Below, piece by piece: positions 1-10,713 of a DNA stretch of 37,064 nucleotides (its first letter is position 1; the number at the start of each line of letters is the position of its first letter). The translations under genes were made by a program, and so were the position numbers. This DNA is from Jiangellaceae bacterium (lineage in GTDB: Bacteria > Actinomycetota > Actinomycetes > Jiangellales > Jiangellaceae): NCBI GenBank assembly GCA_014534205.1, contig JACVRX010000003.1:1-37064 (forward strand), given 5' to 3'. A model generated the notes under the pieces. The model was given only the letters and a program-made list of their open reading frames with translations. It made no database searches and was not told the DNA's origin.

Positions 1-1199
1 ACCTCGACGTGGGGAGCCACCCGGAGTACGCCACTCCCGAGTGCGACGACGTGGTCGACCTCGTCACTCACGACAAGGCCGGCGAGCGGGTCCTCGAGGG
101 GCTGCTGCTCGACGCCGAGCAGCGGCTGCACGACGAGGGCATCGCGGGTGAGATCTACCTGTTCAAGAACAACACCGACTCCGCCGGGAACTCCTACGGG
201 TGCCACGAGAACTACCTGGTCGGTCGGCACGGCGAGTTCTCACGGCTGGCAGACGTGCTCATACCGTTCCTGGTGACCCGCCAGATCATCTGCGGCGCCG
301 GCAAGGTGCTGCAGACGCCGCGGGGTGCGGTTTACGCGGTGAGCCAGCGCGCCGAGCACATCTGGGAGGGCGTGTCCAGCGCCACGACGCGCAGCAGACC
401 GATCATCAACACCCGGGACGAGCCGCATGCCGACGCCGAGCGCTACCGGCGGCTGCACGTCATCGTCGGGGACTCGAACATGAACGAATCGACGACGCTG
501 CTCAAGATAGGCACGACTGACCTGGTGCTACGCATGGTGGAGACCGGTGCGCACCTTCGCGACCTCGGCCTGGAAAACCCGATCCGGGCCATCCGCGAGA
601 TCAGCCACGACGTCACTGGCCGGCGCAGGGTCCGGCTGGCCAACGGCCGCGAGGCGTCGGCGCTGGAGATCCAGGAGGAGTACTTCACCAAGGCACGCGA
701 CTTCGTCGACCGGCGCGACCTGGGCACCCCGATGGTGCAGCGGGTGCTCGAGCTGTGGGAGCGCACGCTCAAGGCGATCGACTCCGGCGACCTGGCCGTG
801 GTCGAGCGGGAGATCGACTGGGTGACGAAGTACCGGATGATCGAGCGCTACCGCGACCGACATCGCCTGTCGCTGACCCATCCGCGGATTGCCCAGCTGG
901 ATCTCGCCTACCACGACATCCACCGCGGTCGCGGCCTCTACTACCTGCTGGAGCGGCGTGCCGCGGTGACCCGGGTGTGCCGCGACCTCGACATCTTCGC
1001 CGCGAAGTCGATCCCGCCACAGACGACGCGGGCCCGGTTGCGCGGCGAGTTCATCAGGCGCGCGCAGGAGCGGCGCCGTGACTTCACCGTCGACTGGGTG
1101 CACCTCAAGCTCAACGACCAGGCGCAGCGGACGGTGCTGTGCAAGGACCCCTTCCGGGCAGCCGACGAGCGGGTCGAGAAGCTCATCGCGAGCATGTGA
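1..1199 (+). CDS. pafA: Pup--protein ligase PafA, 5'-truncated by window edge
   Basis: Reading frame is open from base 3 ([15 protein letters not shown]...). Motifs [44 protein letters not shown] and [21 protein letters not shown] match PafA; followed by pafB/pafC. Confidence 0.97.
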   Translation, partial: LDVGSHPEYATPECDDVVDLVTHDKAGERVLEGLLLDAEQRLHDEGIAGEIYLFKNNTDSAGNSYGCHENYLVGRHGEFSRLADVLIPFLVTRQIICGAGKVLQTPRGAVYAVSQRAEHIWEGVSSATTRSRPIINTRDEPHADAERYRRLHVIVGDSNMNESTTLLKIGTTDLVLRMVETGAHLRDLGLENPIRAIREISHDVTGRRRVRLANGREASALEIQEEYFTKARDFVDRRDLGTPMVQRVLELWERTLKAIDSGDLAVVEREIDWVTKYRMIERYRDRHRLSLTHPRIAQLDLAYHDIHRGRGLYYLLERRAAVTRVCRDLDIFAAKSIPPQTTRARLRGEFIRRAQERRRDFTVDWVHLKLNDQAQRTVLCKDPFRAADERVEKLIASM

Positions 1200-1279
1200 C
1201 GCTGGCACCGGCCCGGCCGACCGACGCACAGCTTGATCAACCGGGATTCAGTGCTGCCAGACAACACGAACACACACGG

Positions 1280-1315
1280 TGATCACAACGTTGATCACAA
1301 CATTGATCACTCATG
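1280..1315. repeat. Three tandem 12-bp repeats (tgatcacaacgt / tgatcacaacat / tgatcactcatg)
   Basis: Read directly in the pafA/DUF3866 convergent intergenic region; each unit contains TGATCAC. A further TGATCA lies just upstream near 1234. Confidence 0.85.
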
Positions 1316-1323
1316 CCGCAGCC

Positions 1324-2418
1324 TCACCCGTACGCCGCCTCGCTGGCGCCACCGAGCAGAGCGGCCGCGTAGCGGCCGGCAGCCGCGGCGGCGAGGAAGT
1401 ACGCGAGGTCGGCGTGCAGACCGCGTCCCATCGTCGACAACGGCACGGGGGACGCCGACAGGGCGTCCAGCATGCCGTCGACGGCTACCGTGACGATCCG
1501 GTGCCGAACCAGCGTCTGGACCTGCGCGGCGACCCGGACGGCGAGCTCGCCGTCCAGTTCGGGCACGACGACATCGGCCGGCGCCAGGGCAACCCGGCCA
1601 TACGCCGTCAGGCTGTGGTGCGAGACACCGTAGTGGCGCTCCCTCCGGTCGGCCTGGCTGATCCGCAGCGACGCCACGCAGCGGCCGCCCAGGACGTATG
1701 TCGCGTTCACCGCCTCACCACAGGCCACCCCGGAGAAGCCCCAGCGGGTGCCGCTCCCCAGATTGCCCGGCCCCTGGGTGACCACTGCCACGTCGGCGTC
1801 CAGCACTCGCCGCGCGGCGAGCAGCCCGGTGTGCAGCGTCACCGCCTCGGCGTCGCCGCCATAGGCCTGACCCACGGTCACGACGGCTCGTAGCCAGCCG
1901 GCCGCGCGCAGCCCCGAGACGGTCCGGCTGTACCAGACGGGCAGTGCGCCGCCGTCGGTCATCACATAGGTCACCCGCGCATCGGGTCGACGTTCCCGTA
2001 CTCCGGCGATGATTGCCGGCAACGCAGAATGCAGGTCCGCGACGACGACGGGAAGGCCGGCGAGGTCGTCGGCGTCGCGCAGCTTCGCATGGGCGGGGGA
2101 GTCGGGCTCGTCGACGCCGAGCACCGTCGTCTGCAGCGGGGTGTACCGCGACTTGACCAGATGCCCTGGAGCAGGCGGCGGGTCGGCCGGCAGCCGGTCC
2201 GGCAGCGCGACGACCATTGCGTAGCCACCGGTGCCCAGGCCCAGAGTCAACGCCGTGGTGTTGAGCAACACCCGATCGCCGACCAGCGGCTGCCCGACCA
2301 CCTGGTCGTAGGCAAGCGCATTGACCTCGCCCTCGCCGTCCACAGCAACGACGAGCTCCACAACGCCGTTCCACGACGCGCCCACCGAACGCACCACGCC
2401 GGCCCGCCATCGAATCAT
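1324..2418 (-). CDS. DUF3866-like protein of the pafA-pafB neighbourhood
   Basis: 364-aa ORF (MIRWRAGVVRSVGASWNGVVELVVAVDGEGEVNALAYDQVVGQPLVGDRVLLNTTAL...), divergent from pafB; family assignment from recall. Confidence 0.75.
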   Translation of the reverse strand: MIRWRAGVVRSVGASWNGVVELVVAVDGEGEVNALAYDQVVGQPLVGDRVLLNTTALTLGLGTGGYAMVVALPDRLPADPPPAPGHLVKSRYTPLQTTVLGVDEPDSPAHAKLRDADDLAGLPVVVADLHSALPAIIAGVRERRPDARVTYVMTDGGALPVWYSRTVSGLRAAGWLRAVVTVGQAYGGDAEAVTLHTGLLAARRVLDADVAVVTQGPGNLGSGTRWGFSGVACGEAVNATYVLGGRCVASLRISQADRRERHYGVSHHSLTAYGRVALAPADVVVPELDGELAVRVAAQVQTLVRHRIVTVAVDGMLDALSASPVPLSTMGRGLHADLAYFLAAAAAGRYAAALLGGASEAAYG

Positions 2419-2469
2419 TGGTCGAGGCTAGCCACCCCGCTAACCTCGCACCGTCGGGAAAGGAGACCG

Positions 2470-3429
2470 GTGCCGACACAAGCCAAGAGCGAGCGGTTGA
2501 TGAACCTGGTCATTTGCCTGCTCGTGTCCCGCGGCTACGTGCCGAAGAGCAAGATCCGCCAGGTGGTCGGCGGGTACGGAGAGCAGTCCGGCGAGGCGTT
2601 CGAGCGGATGTTCGAGCGGGACAAGGAGGAGCTGCGCGAGCTCGGCATCCCCATCGAGACCAGCACGACCGGTGCCGGCGAGGACGACGAGCCCGGCTAC
2701 AGCATTCGGCGGCGGGAGTTCGAGCTGCCCGACATCAACCTGGAGCCGGACGAGGCAGCCGTCCTGGGGCTGGCGGCGCGGGTGTGGCAGCACGCCAGTC
2801 TGGCCGAAGCGACCAGCCGCGCCGTGCTCAAGCTCCGTGCGGCCGGCGTCGACACGGATGCCGCCGCGCTGGCCGCGGTCGAACCGCGGGTCGCCGCCGA
2901 GGAGCCGGCGTTCTGGCCGCTCTGGGAGGCCGTGCGGGACCGCCGGCCGGTGCACTTCGAGTACCGCAAGGCTCCCGGCGAACCACCGGCGCGCAGGCGC
3001 GTCCAACCGTGGAGCGTGCTGTCCTGGCACGGGCACTGGTACGTCATCGGGTTCGACACCGACCGCGGCGCGCCCCGGCTGTTCCGGCTGTCCCGGATCC
3101 TCGGGGATGTGCACCACGTCGACGGCACGTACTCCGTGCCGTCGGCGGCACAGATCCGGGACGCCGCGGGACTGCTGACGCCGGGGCCGCAGACCGGTCT
3201 GGCCCGGATCCGGGTCCGGGTCGGCAGCGGTTTCGGGCTGCGCCGGCGAGCCGCCGCGGTGCTCGCTGACGAGGATGGCTGGGACTTGATCACCGCGTCG
3301 TACGGCGACGCCGACGCGTTGGCCGACGAGCTCGCCGGATATGGCCCGGACGCCGTGGTCATGGAGCCGGAGGAGGTGCGCGCCCGGGTGGTGGAACGAC
3401 TTCGCGCGGTCGCCGGAACGTGGGCATGA
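2470..3429 (+). CDS. pafB: WYL-domain transcriptional regulator PafB; start moved to GTG 2470 behind an aaaggag RBS
   Basis: VPTQAKSERLMNLVICLLVSRGYVPKSKIRQ... with HTH and WYL-type region (RRVQPWSVLSWHGHWYVIGFDTDRGAPRLFRLSRI). The longer track ORF (2029) is antisense extension. Confidence 0.92.
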   Translation: MPTQAKSERLMNLVICLLVSRGYVPKSKIRQVVGGYGEQSGEAFERMFERDKEELRELGIPIETSTTGAGEDDEPGYSIRRREFELPDINLEPDEAAVLGLAARVWQHASLAEATSRAVLKLRAAGVDTDAAALAAVEPRVAAEEPAFWPLWEAVRDRRPVHFEYRKAPGEPPARRRVQPWSVLSWHGHWYVIGFDTDRGAPRLFRLSRILGDVHHVDGTYSVPSAAQIRDAAGLLTPGPQTGLARIRVRVGSGFGLRRRAAAVLADEDGWDLITASYGDADALADELAGYGPDAVVMEPEEVRARVVERLRAVAGTWA

Positions 3430-4433
3430 CCAAACGCATCGGCGGCGCAGGGCAGCAGGTGTCCCGGCTGCTCTCGCTGCTGCCATACCTGCTCGCTCAC
3501 CCGAACAGCTCGGTGGCCGACGTGGCGGAGCTCTTCGGGGTGAGCGAGCGGCAGATCCTGCGCGACCTCAACGTGCTGTGGTTCTCCGGGCTGCCCGGGC
3601 TCGCGATGGGCGACTACATCGAGGTCGACATGGAGGCTGCCGAAGGCGAGGGCGTGATCAACGTCTGGAACGCCGACTACCTGGCCCGGCCACTGCGGCT
3701 CGGCACCGACGAGGCGCTCGCTCTACTTGTCGCCCTCCGCACGCTCGCCGACATGCCCGGTTCGCACGATCGGGCGGCGGTCGACCGGGTGATCGCCAAG
3801 CTGGAACAGGCCGCGGGCACCGCGGCGGAGCGGGCGGCCGCGGTCCGGATCGAGGTGGACGCGGACACCGTCGCAGACGTCGCGGGGACCGTGCGCCGTG
3901 CGCTCGACGAGAAGCGCCGTCTACATCTCACCTACTGGGTGCCAGGCCGAGACGAGACGACCGAGCGCGACGTCGATCCGATGCGGCTGGCGCTCGCCGA
4001 CGGCCGGCTGTATCTCGAGGCCTGGTGCCGGCGAGCCGAAGCCGTCCGGCTGTTCCGGCTGGACCGGGTAGCCGGCATCGAGGTGCTCGACCTGCCGGCG
4101 GAGGTTCCGCCGCAGGCACAGCCACGCGACCTCGCCACGGGCATCTTCCAGCCATCGCCGGACGACCGGCTGGTGACGCTGGAGCTGCAGCCGGGTGGGC
4201 GATGGGTAGCGGACTACTACCCATCGGAGACAGTCGAGGAGATCGGGGAAGGCCGGCTGCAGGTCAGGCTGCGGGCGGGCGACCCGCACTGGGTCCGACG
4301 GCTCGCGCTGCGGCTGGGCACCACCGGGCGAATCGTCGATCCGCCGGACCTCGCGGTCATGGCCGCGGAGTCGGCGCGGGCCGCGCTGGCGGCGTACTCA
4401 GCGGCCGAAGACCGGCCTACAGCGGCTCGCTAA
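3420..4433 (+). CDS. pafC: WYL-domain transcriptional regulator PafC
   Basis: MGMTKRIGGAGQQVSRLLSLLPYLLAHPNSSVADVAELFGVSERQILRDLNVLWF...; overlaps the pafB stop; ATG alternative at 3426. Confidence 0.92.
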   Translation: MGMTKRIGGAGQQVSRLLSLLPYLLAHPNSSVADVAELFGVSERQILRDLNVLWFSGLPGLAMGDYIEVDMEAAEGEGVINVWNADYLARPLRLGTDEALALLVALRTLADMPGSHDRAAVDRVIAKLEQAAGTAAERAAAVRIEVDADTVADVAGTVRRALDEKRRLHLTYWVPGRDETTERDVDPMRLALADGRLYLEAWCRRAEAVRLFRLDRVAGIEVLDLPAEVPPQAQPRDLATGIFQPSPDDRLVTLELQPGGRWVADYYPSETVEEIGEGRLQVRLRAGDPHWVRRLALRLGTTGRIVDPPDLAVMAAESARAALAAYSAAEDRPTAAR

Positions 4434-4438
4434 GGTCA

Positions 4439-4648
4439 ATGCTCGTGTCGACGCTGGCCGTGTGGCTGTTTGTCCTCGTCGCCGCCCTGCTGGTCGCTGC
4501 GCTGGTCGTCCTTGCATTGATCGTGCGCTCCGTGTACCGCCGCGGGCGCGCACTCGTGGTCGAGCTGAGCAGTCTGGCTGCCGACGTGGAGCGGACCGTG
4601 CGTGCGGAGGGAAACCCGTTCGCCGGCACGGAGCATCCGCGGCGCTGA
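4439..4648 (+). CDS. Small membrane protein (about 69 aa, one predicted TM helix)
   Basis: ATG 4439: [69 protein letters not shown]; sits between pafC and tatA. Confidence 0.65.
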   Translation: MLVSTLAVWLFVLVAALLVAALVVLALIVRSVYRRGRALVVELSSLAADVERTVRAEGNPFAGTEHPRR

Positions 4649-4697
4649 CCGCCCGGCGTACCATCGATACTGGTCAACTACTGATGGTGAGGTCGCC

Positions 4698-4985
4698 ATG
4701 TTTGGCAGAGGCATTGGTCCACCTGAGATCATCCTGATCCTGCTGATCATCCTCTTGCTCTTCGGCGCCAAGAAGCTCCCCGACCTGGCCCGCGGAGTGG
4801 GCCGGTCGCTGCGCATCTTCAAGGCCGAGACGAAGGGCCTGAAGGACGACGACCACGCCACTGCGTCGCGCGACGCTGAGCCACCACGCGCCGTCGAGGC
4901 TGGGCGGGAAGATGTCGAGTCCTCGTCGACGGCGATCGACGCAACGGTGGTCGAACCTGCGGATACGCCTCGTCGGGACGCCTGA
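4698..4985 (+). CDS. tatA: Sec-independent translocase subunit TatA
   Basis: [48 protein letters not shown] helix, hinge and amphipathic helix; adjacent to tatC. Confidence 0.95.
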   Translation: MFGRGIGPPEIILILLIILLLFGAKKLPDLARGVGRSLRIFKAETKGLKDDDHATASRDAEPPRAVEAGREDVESSSTAIDATVVEPADTPRRDA

Positions 4986-5015
4986 CGGCTGGCCCGCACA
5001 CCGGCGGCTCGACTG

Positions 5016-5900
5016 ATGGCGACGCTCATCGGGCGCCGGAGGAGGGCCGCGCCGCCACCGCGTGACCCGGAAGGCCGGATGAGCCTGGCCGAGCACCTGC
5101 GGGAGCTGCGGTCCCGGCTGCTCAAGTCGATTCTGGCCGTCGTCGTCGGCGGCAGCGTGGGGATCATCTTCTACAACCAGATCCTGGATTGGTTCATCGG
5201 CCCGTTCCAGAACGCTGTGCGAAAGCTGCAAGCCGAGGGGCTCGACGCAACGATCAACTTCGAGGGCATCGCCGACCCCTTCACTATCCCGTTGCAGCTC
5301 GCCCTCCTCACCGGCATCGTCCTCGCGGCGCCGGTGTGGATCTACCAGGCCTGGGCGTTCGTCACGCCTGGCCTCTACCGCAACGAGCGGCGCTGGGCGG
5401 CGACCGCCGTGCTCACGGCTGCCCCGTTGTTCTTCGCCGGGGTGGTGCTCTGCTACTGGCTGATGCCGAAGGGCCTCACGATCATCCTGGGCTTCACTCC
5501 GGAGGACGTCACCAACATCGTCTCGTTCAGCCGGTACTTCGGCTTCGTCATGCGGCTGATGCTCGTGTTCGGCCTGGCGTTCCTGCTGCCAGTGTTCGTC
5601 GTACTCCTCAACGCGGTCGGCGTCCTGAGCCGGGAGACGTTGTCCAACGCGCGCCGCTGGGTCGTTGTGGGCATCTTCGTCTTCGCCGCCGTTGCCACTC
5701 CGACCGGCGACCCGATCACCATGGTCATGCTCGCCGGACCGATGTGGATCCTGTTCGAGGCGGCCGTGCTGATGTGCCGCTTCAACGACCGCCGGCGCGC
5801 CCGGGCGGAAGGCCAAGCCGTTCCGGACGACGAAACGTCGCCGCTGGAACTGCAGACCGATCCAGCCGACGACGTCCGGCTAGACCGCGATGCGACCTGA
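5016..5900 (+). CDS. tatC: Sec-independent translocase subunit TatC
   Basis: MSLAEHLRELRSRLLKSILAVVVGGSVGIIFYNQILDWF... multi-TM, TatC signature. Confidence 0.96.
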   Translation: MATLIGRRRRAAPPPRDPEGRMSLAEHLRELRSRLLKSILAVVVGGSVGIIFYNQILDWFIGPFQNAVRKLQAEGLDATINFEGIADPFTIPLQLALLTGIVLAAPVWIYQAWAFVTPGLYRNERRWAATAVLTAAPLFFAGVVLCYWLMPKGLTIILGFTPEDVTNIVSFSRYFGFVMRLMLVFGLAFLLPVFVVLLNAVGVLSRETLSNARRWVVVGIFVFAAVATPTGDPITMVMLAGPMWILFEAAVLMCRFNDRRRARAEGQAVPDDETSPLELQTDPADDVRLDRDAT

Positions 5901-5922
5901 CCGACGCCGCTAACCTGCGCGG

Positions 5923-6822
5923 GTGTCCCGGGAAGTCGCGCTGCTCGTCAACCCAACCGCTGCGCACGGTCGCGGCGCCCGGGTAGGCCGGGAGGTTGCT
6001 CACCGGTTGCGCGCCGCTCACCTGGCCGTGCGTGAGCTGGTCGGACGGGACGCCAGGGAAAGTCAGGACCTCGCCCAGGACGCTGTCGACAAGGGGATGG
6101 ACGCGCTGGTCGTCGTCGGCGGGGATGGCATGGTGCACCTCGCCCTGCAGGCGGTCGGCGGCACCGACGTACCGCTCGGCGTCGTGCCGGCGGGTAGCGG
6201 GAACGACTTCGCCCGGGCGCTCGGTATCCCGCTGCGGGACGTCGACGCGGCAGCAGCTGTCGTCATCAACAACCGGTCACGGCAGGTCGACCTGGGCCGG
6301 ACGGGTGACCAATGGTTCGGCGGCGTGGTCGCGGCCGGGTTCGACGCACGCGTCAACGACCGGGCAAACAGGATGACCTGGCCGCGCGGCCGGCTCCGCT
6401 ACGAGCTCGCCATGCTCGTGGAGCTCGGTGTCTTCCAGCCGATCCCCTACCGGCTGGAGCTGGACGGCGACACGTGGGAGACCAGCGGCATGCTGGTGAC
6501 CATCGGCAACATTCCGACCTACGGCGGCGGGATGAAGGTCACCCCGCACGCGCAGGTCGACGACGGCCTGCTGGACGTCATGGTCGTCAAGCCACTGTCC
6601 AAAGCACGGTTCCTGCAGCTGTTTCCGCGGGTCTACACCGGGTCGCACGTGAGGGTTCCGGTGGTCGAGGTACGCCGCGCCGTCAGTGTGCGCGTGGACG
6701 CGCCGGGCATCACCGCCTACGCCGACGGCGAGCGGCTCGGCCCGCTGCCGCAGACCTTCCAGGCAGTGCCCGGCGCTTTACGGGCACTGGCGCCCGCAAC
6801 TACCGGTGCTACGGCGAGTTAG
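5923..6822 (+). CDS. Diacylglycerol/lipid kinase family protein (YegS/DgkB-like)
   Basis: VNPTAAHGRGARVGREV..., VVVGGDGMVHLALQAV, GVVPAGSGNDFARALGIP motifs. Confidence 0.92.
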   Translation: MSREVALLVNPTAAHGRGARVGREVAHRLRAAHLAVRELVGRDARESQDLAQDAVDKGMDALVVVGGDGMVHLALQAVGGTDVPLGVVPAGSGNDFARALGIPLRDVDAAAAVVINNRSRQVDLGRTGDQWFGGVVAAGFDARVNDRANRMTWPRGRLRYELAMLVELGVFQPIPYRLELDGDTWETSGMLVTIGNIPTYGGGMKVTPHAQVDDGLLDVMVVKPLSKARFLQLFPRVYTGSHVRVPVVEVRRAVSVRVDAPGITAYADGERLGPLPQTFQAVPGALRALAPATTGATAS

Positions 6823-6898
6823 CGCCGGGCGGCGTTCCGCACCGGCACAAGTCACGATCGGTCAGGGCGAAGTCGGCGGGCTGGGTAAGTTGGCGGAC

Positions 6899-9634
6899 AT
6901 GAGCTCGCCCGCGGAGCGGTACGCCGCCGCGCGGCGGCGGCAAGAGGAGAAGGCCAGCGCTCTTGGCCGGTTCCGGGCCGGCTACGACTTCACGTTCGAC
7001 GAGTTCCAGGTGCGTGCGTGCCGGGCGGTCGAAGCCGGTCGCGGAGTGCTCGTCGCGGCGCCAACCGGTTCCGGCAAGACCGTTGTAGGGGAGTTCGCCG
7101 TCCATCTGGCGCTGGAGCATGGCCGCAAGTGCTTCTACACGACGCCGATCAAGGCGCTGTCGAACCAGAAGTTCCACGACTTGGTGGGGAGGCACGGTCC
7201 GGCCAATGTCGGCTTGCTCACCGGCGACAACACGGTGAACGCCGACGCACCTGTCGTCGTCATGACGACCGAGGTGTTGCGCAACATGCTGTACGCCGGG
7301 TCGGTGGCGCTCGCCGGCCTCGGCTACGTGGTGATGGACGAGGTGCACTACCTCGCCGACCGGTTCCGTGGTGCGGTCTGGGAGGAGGTGATCATCCATC
7401 TGCCTGACTCCGTGACGCTGGTGTCGCTCTCCGCCACGGTGTCCAACGCGGAGGAGTTCGGCGACTGGCTGCGCACGGTGCGCGGCGACACCGACGTCGT
7501 GGTCGAGGAGCGCCGGCCGGTGCCGCTGTGGCAGCACATCATGGTCGGGACCCGGTTGGTCGACCTGTTCGTCGAGGCCGGAGGTGGCGACGGAGAGCGC
7601 CGGGTCAACCCCGAACTGTTGCGATACGCGCGGGACGAGCAACGGATGCTGGCGCTGAGCGACCGGCGACCGGGCCGCGGCGGGCACCGGCCGCGGCGTT
7701 CCGGCGGTGTCTACACGCCAGACCGGGTGCAGGTAGTCGACCGGCTGGAACGCGCGGACCTGCTGCCCGCGATCGTGTTCGTCTTCAGCCGGGCCGGCTG
7801 CGACGGCGCCGTGCAGCAGTGCCTCGCAGCTGGCGTGCGGCTGACGTCACCGGAGGAGCGCGACGAGACCCGGGCGATCGTCGCCGAGCGCTGCGCCGGG
7901 ATCGCCCACGACGACCTGGACGTGCTCGGCTACCACGAGTGGGCCAACGGATTGGAACGGGGACTCGCCGCCCACCATGCCGGGCTGCTGCCCACGTTCA
8001 AGGAGGTGGTCGAGGAGCTGTTCGTGCGCGGGCTGGTGAAGGCGGTGTTCGCGACCGAAACGCTTGCGCTGGGCATCAACATGCCGGCCCGCTCCGTGGT
8101 CATCGAACGGCTGGTCAAGTGGAACGGCGAGACCCACGCCGACGTGACGCCCGGCGAGTACACCCAGCTCACCGGCCGAGCCGGGCGGCGCGGCATCGAC
8201 GTCGAGGGGCACGGCGTCGTGCTGTGGCAGCCGGCACTGGAGCCGACCGCCGTCGCCGGCCTGGCCTCCACGCGCACGTATCCGCTGCGCTCGTCGTTCC
8301 GGCCGTCCTACAACATGGCGGTCAACCTGGTCGGGCAGGTCGGTCGGCACCGGTCTCGGGAGCTGCTCGAGTCGTCGTTCGCGCAGTTCCAAGCCGACCG
8401 CGCGGTCGTCGGGTTGGCCCGGACGCTCCGCCAGCAGGAGGACGCGCTGCACGGCTACCACGAAGCCATGGCCTGCCACCTCGGTGACTTCGAGGAATAC
8501 TCTCGGCTTCGGCGGCGCATCGGCGAACGCGAGGCCGAACTGGCCCGGCAGGGCACGGCGCTGCGTCGGGCGGCCGCCGCGCAGTCGTTGGAACGGCTGA
8601 AGCCCGGCGATGTGGTGCGAGTACCGGCGGGCAAGTTCGCGGGGTTGGCAGTCGTGCTGGACCCTGGCATGGCGACTGGGGAAGGACCGCGGCCGACCGT
8701 GCTGACCGAGGCGCGTCAGGTCCGGCGGCTGTCCATGGTCGACTTCCCGGTAGCCGTGGAACCGCTCACCCGGATGCGCATCCCACGCAGCTTCAACCCG
8801 AGGGTCCCGTCGGCACGCCGCGACCTTGCGGCCACGCTGCGAACGAAGGCCGCCAGCGCGGACGGCCAACCGCGCCGGCGGGCCGCCCGCGTCCCGGCCG
8901 GCGACGACGGCGAGCTGCAGCAACTACGCCGGACGCTGCGCGCACACCCCTGCCACGGCTGCGCCGAGCGTGAGGAACACGCCCGCTGGGCGGAGCGCTG
9001 GTTCCGGCTGCGGCGTGAGACCGAGCAGCTGCACCGGCGGGTCGAGTCGCGGACCAACACGGTGGCTCGGCAGTTCGACCGGGTCTGTGCAGTGCTGGAA
9101 CGGCTGGGATACCTCGACGGCGACGAGGTGAGCGACGCGGGCCGCCGGCTGGCCCGGCTCTACACCGAGCTCGACCTGCTGGCTGCGCAGGCCATGCGCG
9201 CCGGACTGTGGGACGACCTGGACGCCGCGGAGCTCGCGGCCTGCCTGTCCGCGCTGAGCTACGAGTCCCGCCAGCCCGACGACGCGGTGCCGCCGCGGCT
9301 GCCGCCCGGGCGGGTGCGCGACGTGCTCGCCGAGATGGTGCGGCTGTGGGGCAACCTGGACGAGCTGGAGAAGGAGCACCGCCTCGACTTCCTACGCGAG
9401 CCGGACCTGGGCTTCGCCAACGTCGCCTGGCGGTGGGCCCGCGGCCACCGGCTGGACGCCGTGCTCACCGAAGCCGACCTCACCGCCGGCGACTTCGTAC
9501 GTTCCATGCGCCAGCTGCTCGATCTGCTCGACCAGGTGGCCGACGCCGCTGGGGACTCGCCGCTCCGCGACACCGCCCGGCGGGCCTCCCGCGCCCTCCG
9601 CCGCGGCGTCGTCGACTACCCCACGTTGTCGTAG
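6899..9634 (+). CDS. helY: Ski2/Mtr4-like DEAD/DEAH-box helicase (HelY-like)
   Basis: ATG 6899 (MSSPAERYAAARRRQEEK...). VAAPTGSGKT, MDEVHYL, LVSLSATV, QLTGRAGRRGID motifs. Confidence 0.9.
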   Translation: MSSPAERYAAARRRQEEKASALGRFRAGYDFTFDEFQVRACRAVEAGRGVLVAAPTGSGKTVVGEFAVHLALEHGRKCFYTTPIKALSNQKFHDLVGRHGPANVGLLTGDNTVNADAPVVVMTTEVLRNMLYAGSVALAGLGYVVMDEVHYLADRFRGAVWEEVIIHLPDSVTLVSLSATVSNAEEFGDWLRTVRGDTDVVVEERRPVPLWQHIMVGTRLVDLFVEAGGGDGERRVNPELLRYARDEQRMLALSDRRPGRGGHRPRRSGGVYTPDRVQVVDRLERADLLPAIVFVFSRAGCDGAVQQCLAAGVRLTSPEERDETRAIVAERCAGIAHDDLDVLGYHEWANGLERGLAAHHAGLLPTFKEVVEELFVRGLVKAVFATETLALGINMPARSVVIERLVKWNGETHADVTPGEYTQLTGRAGRRGIDVEGHGVVLWQPALEPTAVAGLASTRTYPLRSSFRPSYNMAVNLVGQVGRHRSRELLESSFAQFQADRAVVGLARTLRQQEDALHGYHEAMACHLGDFEEYSRLRRRIGEREAELARQGTALRRAAAAQSLERLKPGDVVRVPAGKFAGLAVVLDPGMATGEGPRPTVLTEARQVRRLSMVDFPVAVEPLTRMRIPRSFNPRVPSARRDLAATLRTKAASADGQPRRRAARVPAGDDGELQQLRRTLRAHPCHGCAEREEHARWAERWFRLRRETEQLHRRVESRTNTVARQFDRVCAVLERLGYLDGDEVSDAGRRLARLYTELDLLAAQAMRAGLWDDLDAAELAACLSALSYESRQPDDAVPPRLPPGRVRDVLAEMVRLWGNLDELEKEHRLDFLREPDLGFANVAWRWARGHRLDAVLTEADLTAGDFVRSMRQLLDLLDQVADAAGDSPLRDTARRASRALRRGVVDYPTLS

Positions 9635-9639
9635 CGCGT

Positions 9640-9719
9640 TGGAATGACCACGTAGACCACCCCTGCCTATACATCACCAGGCCTGCAAGCCTGGTCATTA
9701 CGGGTACGCCTGGTGATGG
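9640..9719 (+). repeat. Dispersed palindromic element, copy R1 (partly decayed)
   Basis: tggaatgaccacgtagaccacccctgcctatacatcaccaggcctgcaagcctggtcattacgggtacgcctggtgatgg; aligns to copies at 23941 and 29422. Confidence 0.93.
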
Positions 9720-9745
9720 ATCGGGGGCGCAGCCGGCAAGAACGT

Positions 9746-10687
9746 CTACAGCCTCGCAGCACGGGACGCAAAGGTATTCAGGACGCGGTTCAGCGACGAG
9801 TCGAGGTTCCAGCGCTCGCCCAGGTCGACGAGCGCCTCCGGGTCCTTGGGCTCGCGCGGCAGCAGGTCGTCGTACTCCGGAAGTGGCACGTCGGTGCGGA
9901 CGGCGACGACGGTCAGGGCGACGGCAAGGTACTCGCGTGCGTCGGCGAGCTTGCGGCGCAGCATCGGGGCGAGGTCGGAGCGCGGGTCGTCCACGGCGAC
10001 GAGCAGCCCGCCGATATCGGCGAACCGGGACACCAGTGTGGCGGCGGTCTTCTCGCCGATGCCGGCAACGCCGGGCAGCCCGTCGCTGGGATCCCCCCGA
10101 AGCGTCGCGAATGCGGCATAGGCCCGGCCCGGGATGCCGTACTTGGCGGTCACTGCAGCCTCGTCGACTACCTCGTGCCGGCCCACGCCGCGCGCGGTGT
10201 AGAGCACCCGGACACCGCGCGCGTCGTCGACCACCTGGAACAGGTCGCGGTCGCCCGTCACCACGTCGACGGGCCCAGCATCCTTCGCGGCCAGCGTCCC
10301 GATGACGTCGTCGGCCTCGAAGCCGGCGGCGCCTACGGCCGCAATGCCCAGTGCACGCAACACGTCGAGGATCACCGGGATCTGCTTGACCAGGTCCGGT
10401 GGGACGTTTTCCAGGTTGCGAGTGGCGTTGAGCAGCCGGTGCGCCTTGTACGACGGCAGCGCGGCAACCCGGAACGCGGGCCGCCAGTCCTCGTCCAGGC
10501 AGGCCACCAGTCGGTCCGGCGACCGCACGCTGACGAGCCGGGCGATGAAGTCCAGGAGGCCGCGAATCGCGTTGACCGGCGTCCCGTTCGGCGCCTTGAT
10601 CGAATCCGGTACACCGTAGAACGCACGAAAGTACAGCGACGGCGCGTCGAGGAGCATCAGCCGGCTCACAACGCACGAGCCTGCCAT
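9746..10687 (-). CDS. 5'-3' exonuclease (Pol I N-terminal-like / Xni-type)
   Basis: MLLDAPSLYFRAFYGVPDS..., GFEADDVIGTLAAKDAGPVDVVTGDRDLFQVVDD, LRGDPSDGLPGVAGIGEKTAATL (H3TH). The start may be internal. Confidence 0.92.
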   Translation of the reverse strand: MAGSCVVSRLMLLDAPSLYFRAFYGVPDSIKAPNGTPVNAIRGLLDFIARLVSVRSPDRLVACLDEDWRPAFRVAALPSYKAHRLLNATRNLENVPPDLVKQIPVILDVLRALGIAAVGAAGFEADDVIGTLAAKDAGPVDVVTGDRDLFQVVDDARGVRVLYTARGVGRHEVVDEAAVTAKYGIPGRAYAAFATLRGDPSDGLPGVAGIGEKTAATLVSRFADIGGLLVAVDDPRSDLAPMLRRKLADAREYLAVALTVVAVRTDVPLPEYDDLLPREPKDPEALVDLGERWNLDSSLNRVLNTFASRAARL

Positions 10688-10713
10688 GCAGCTGCCCAGA
10701 TACGCTCGGCCCG

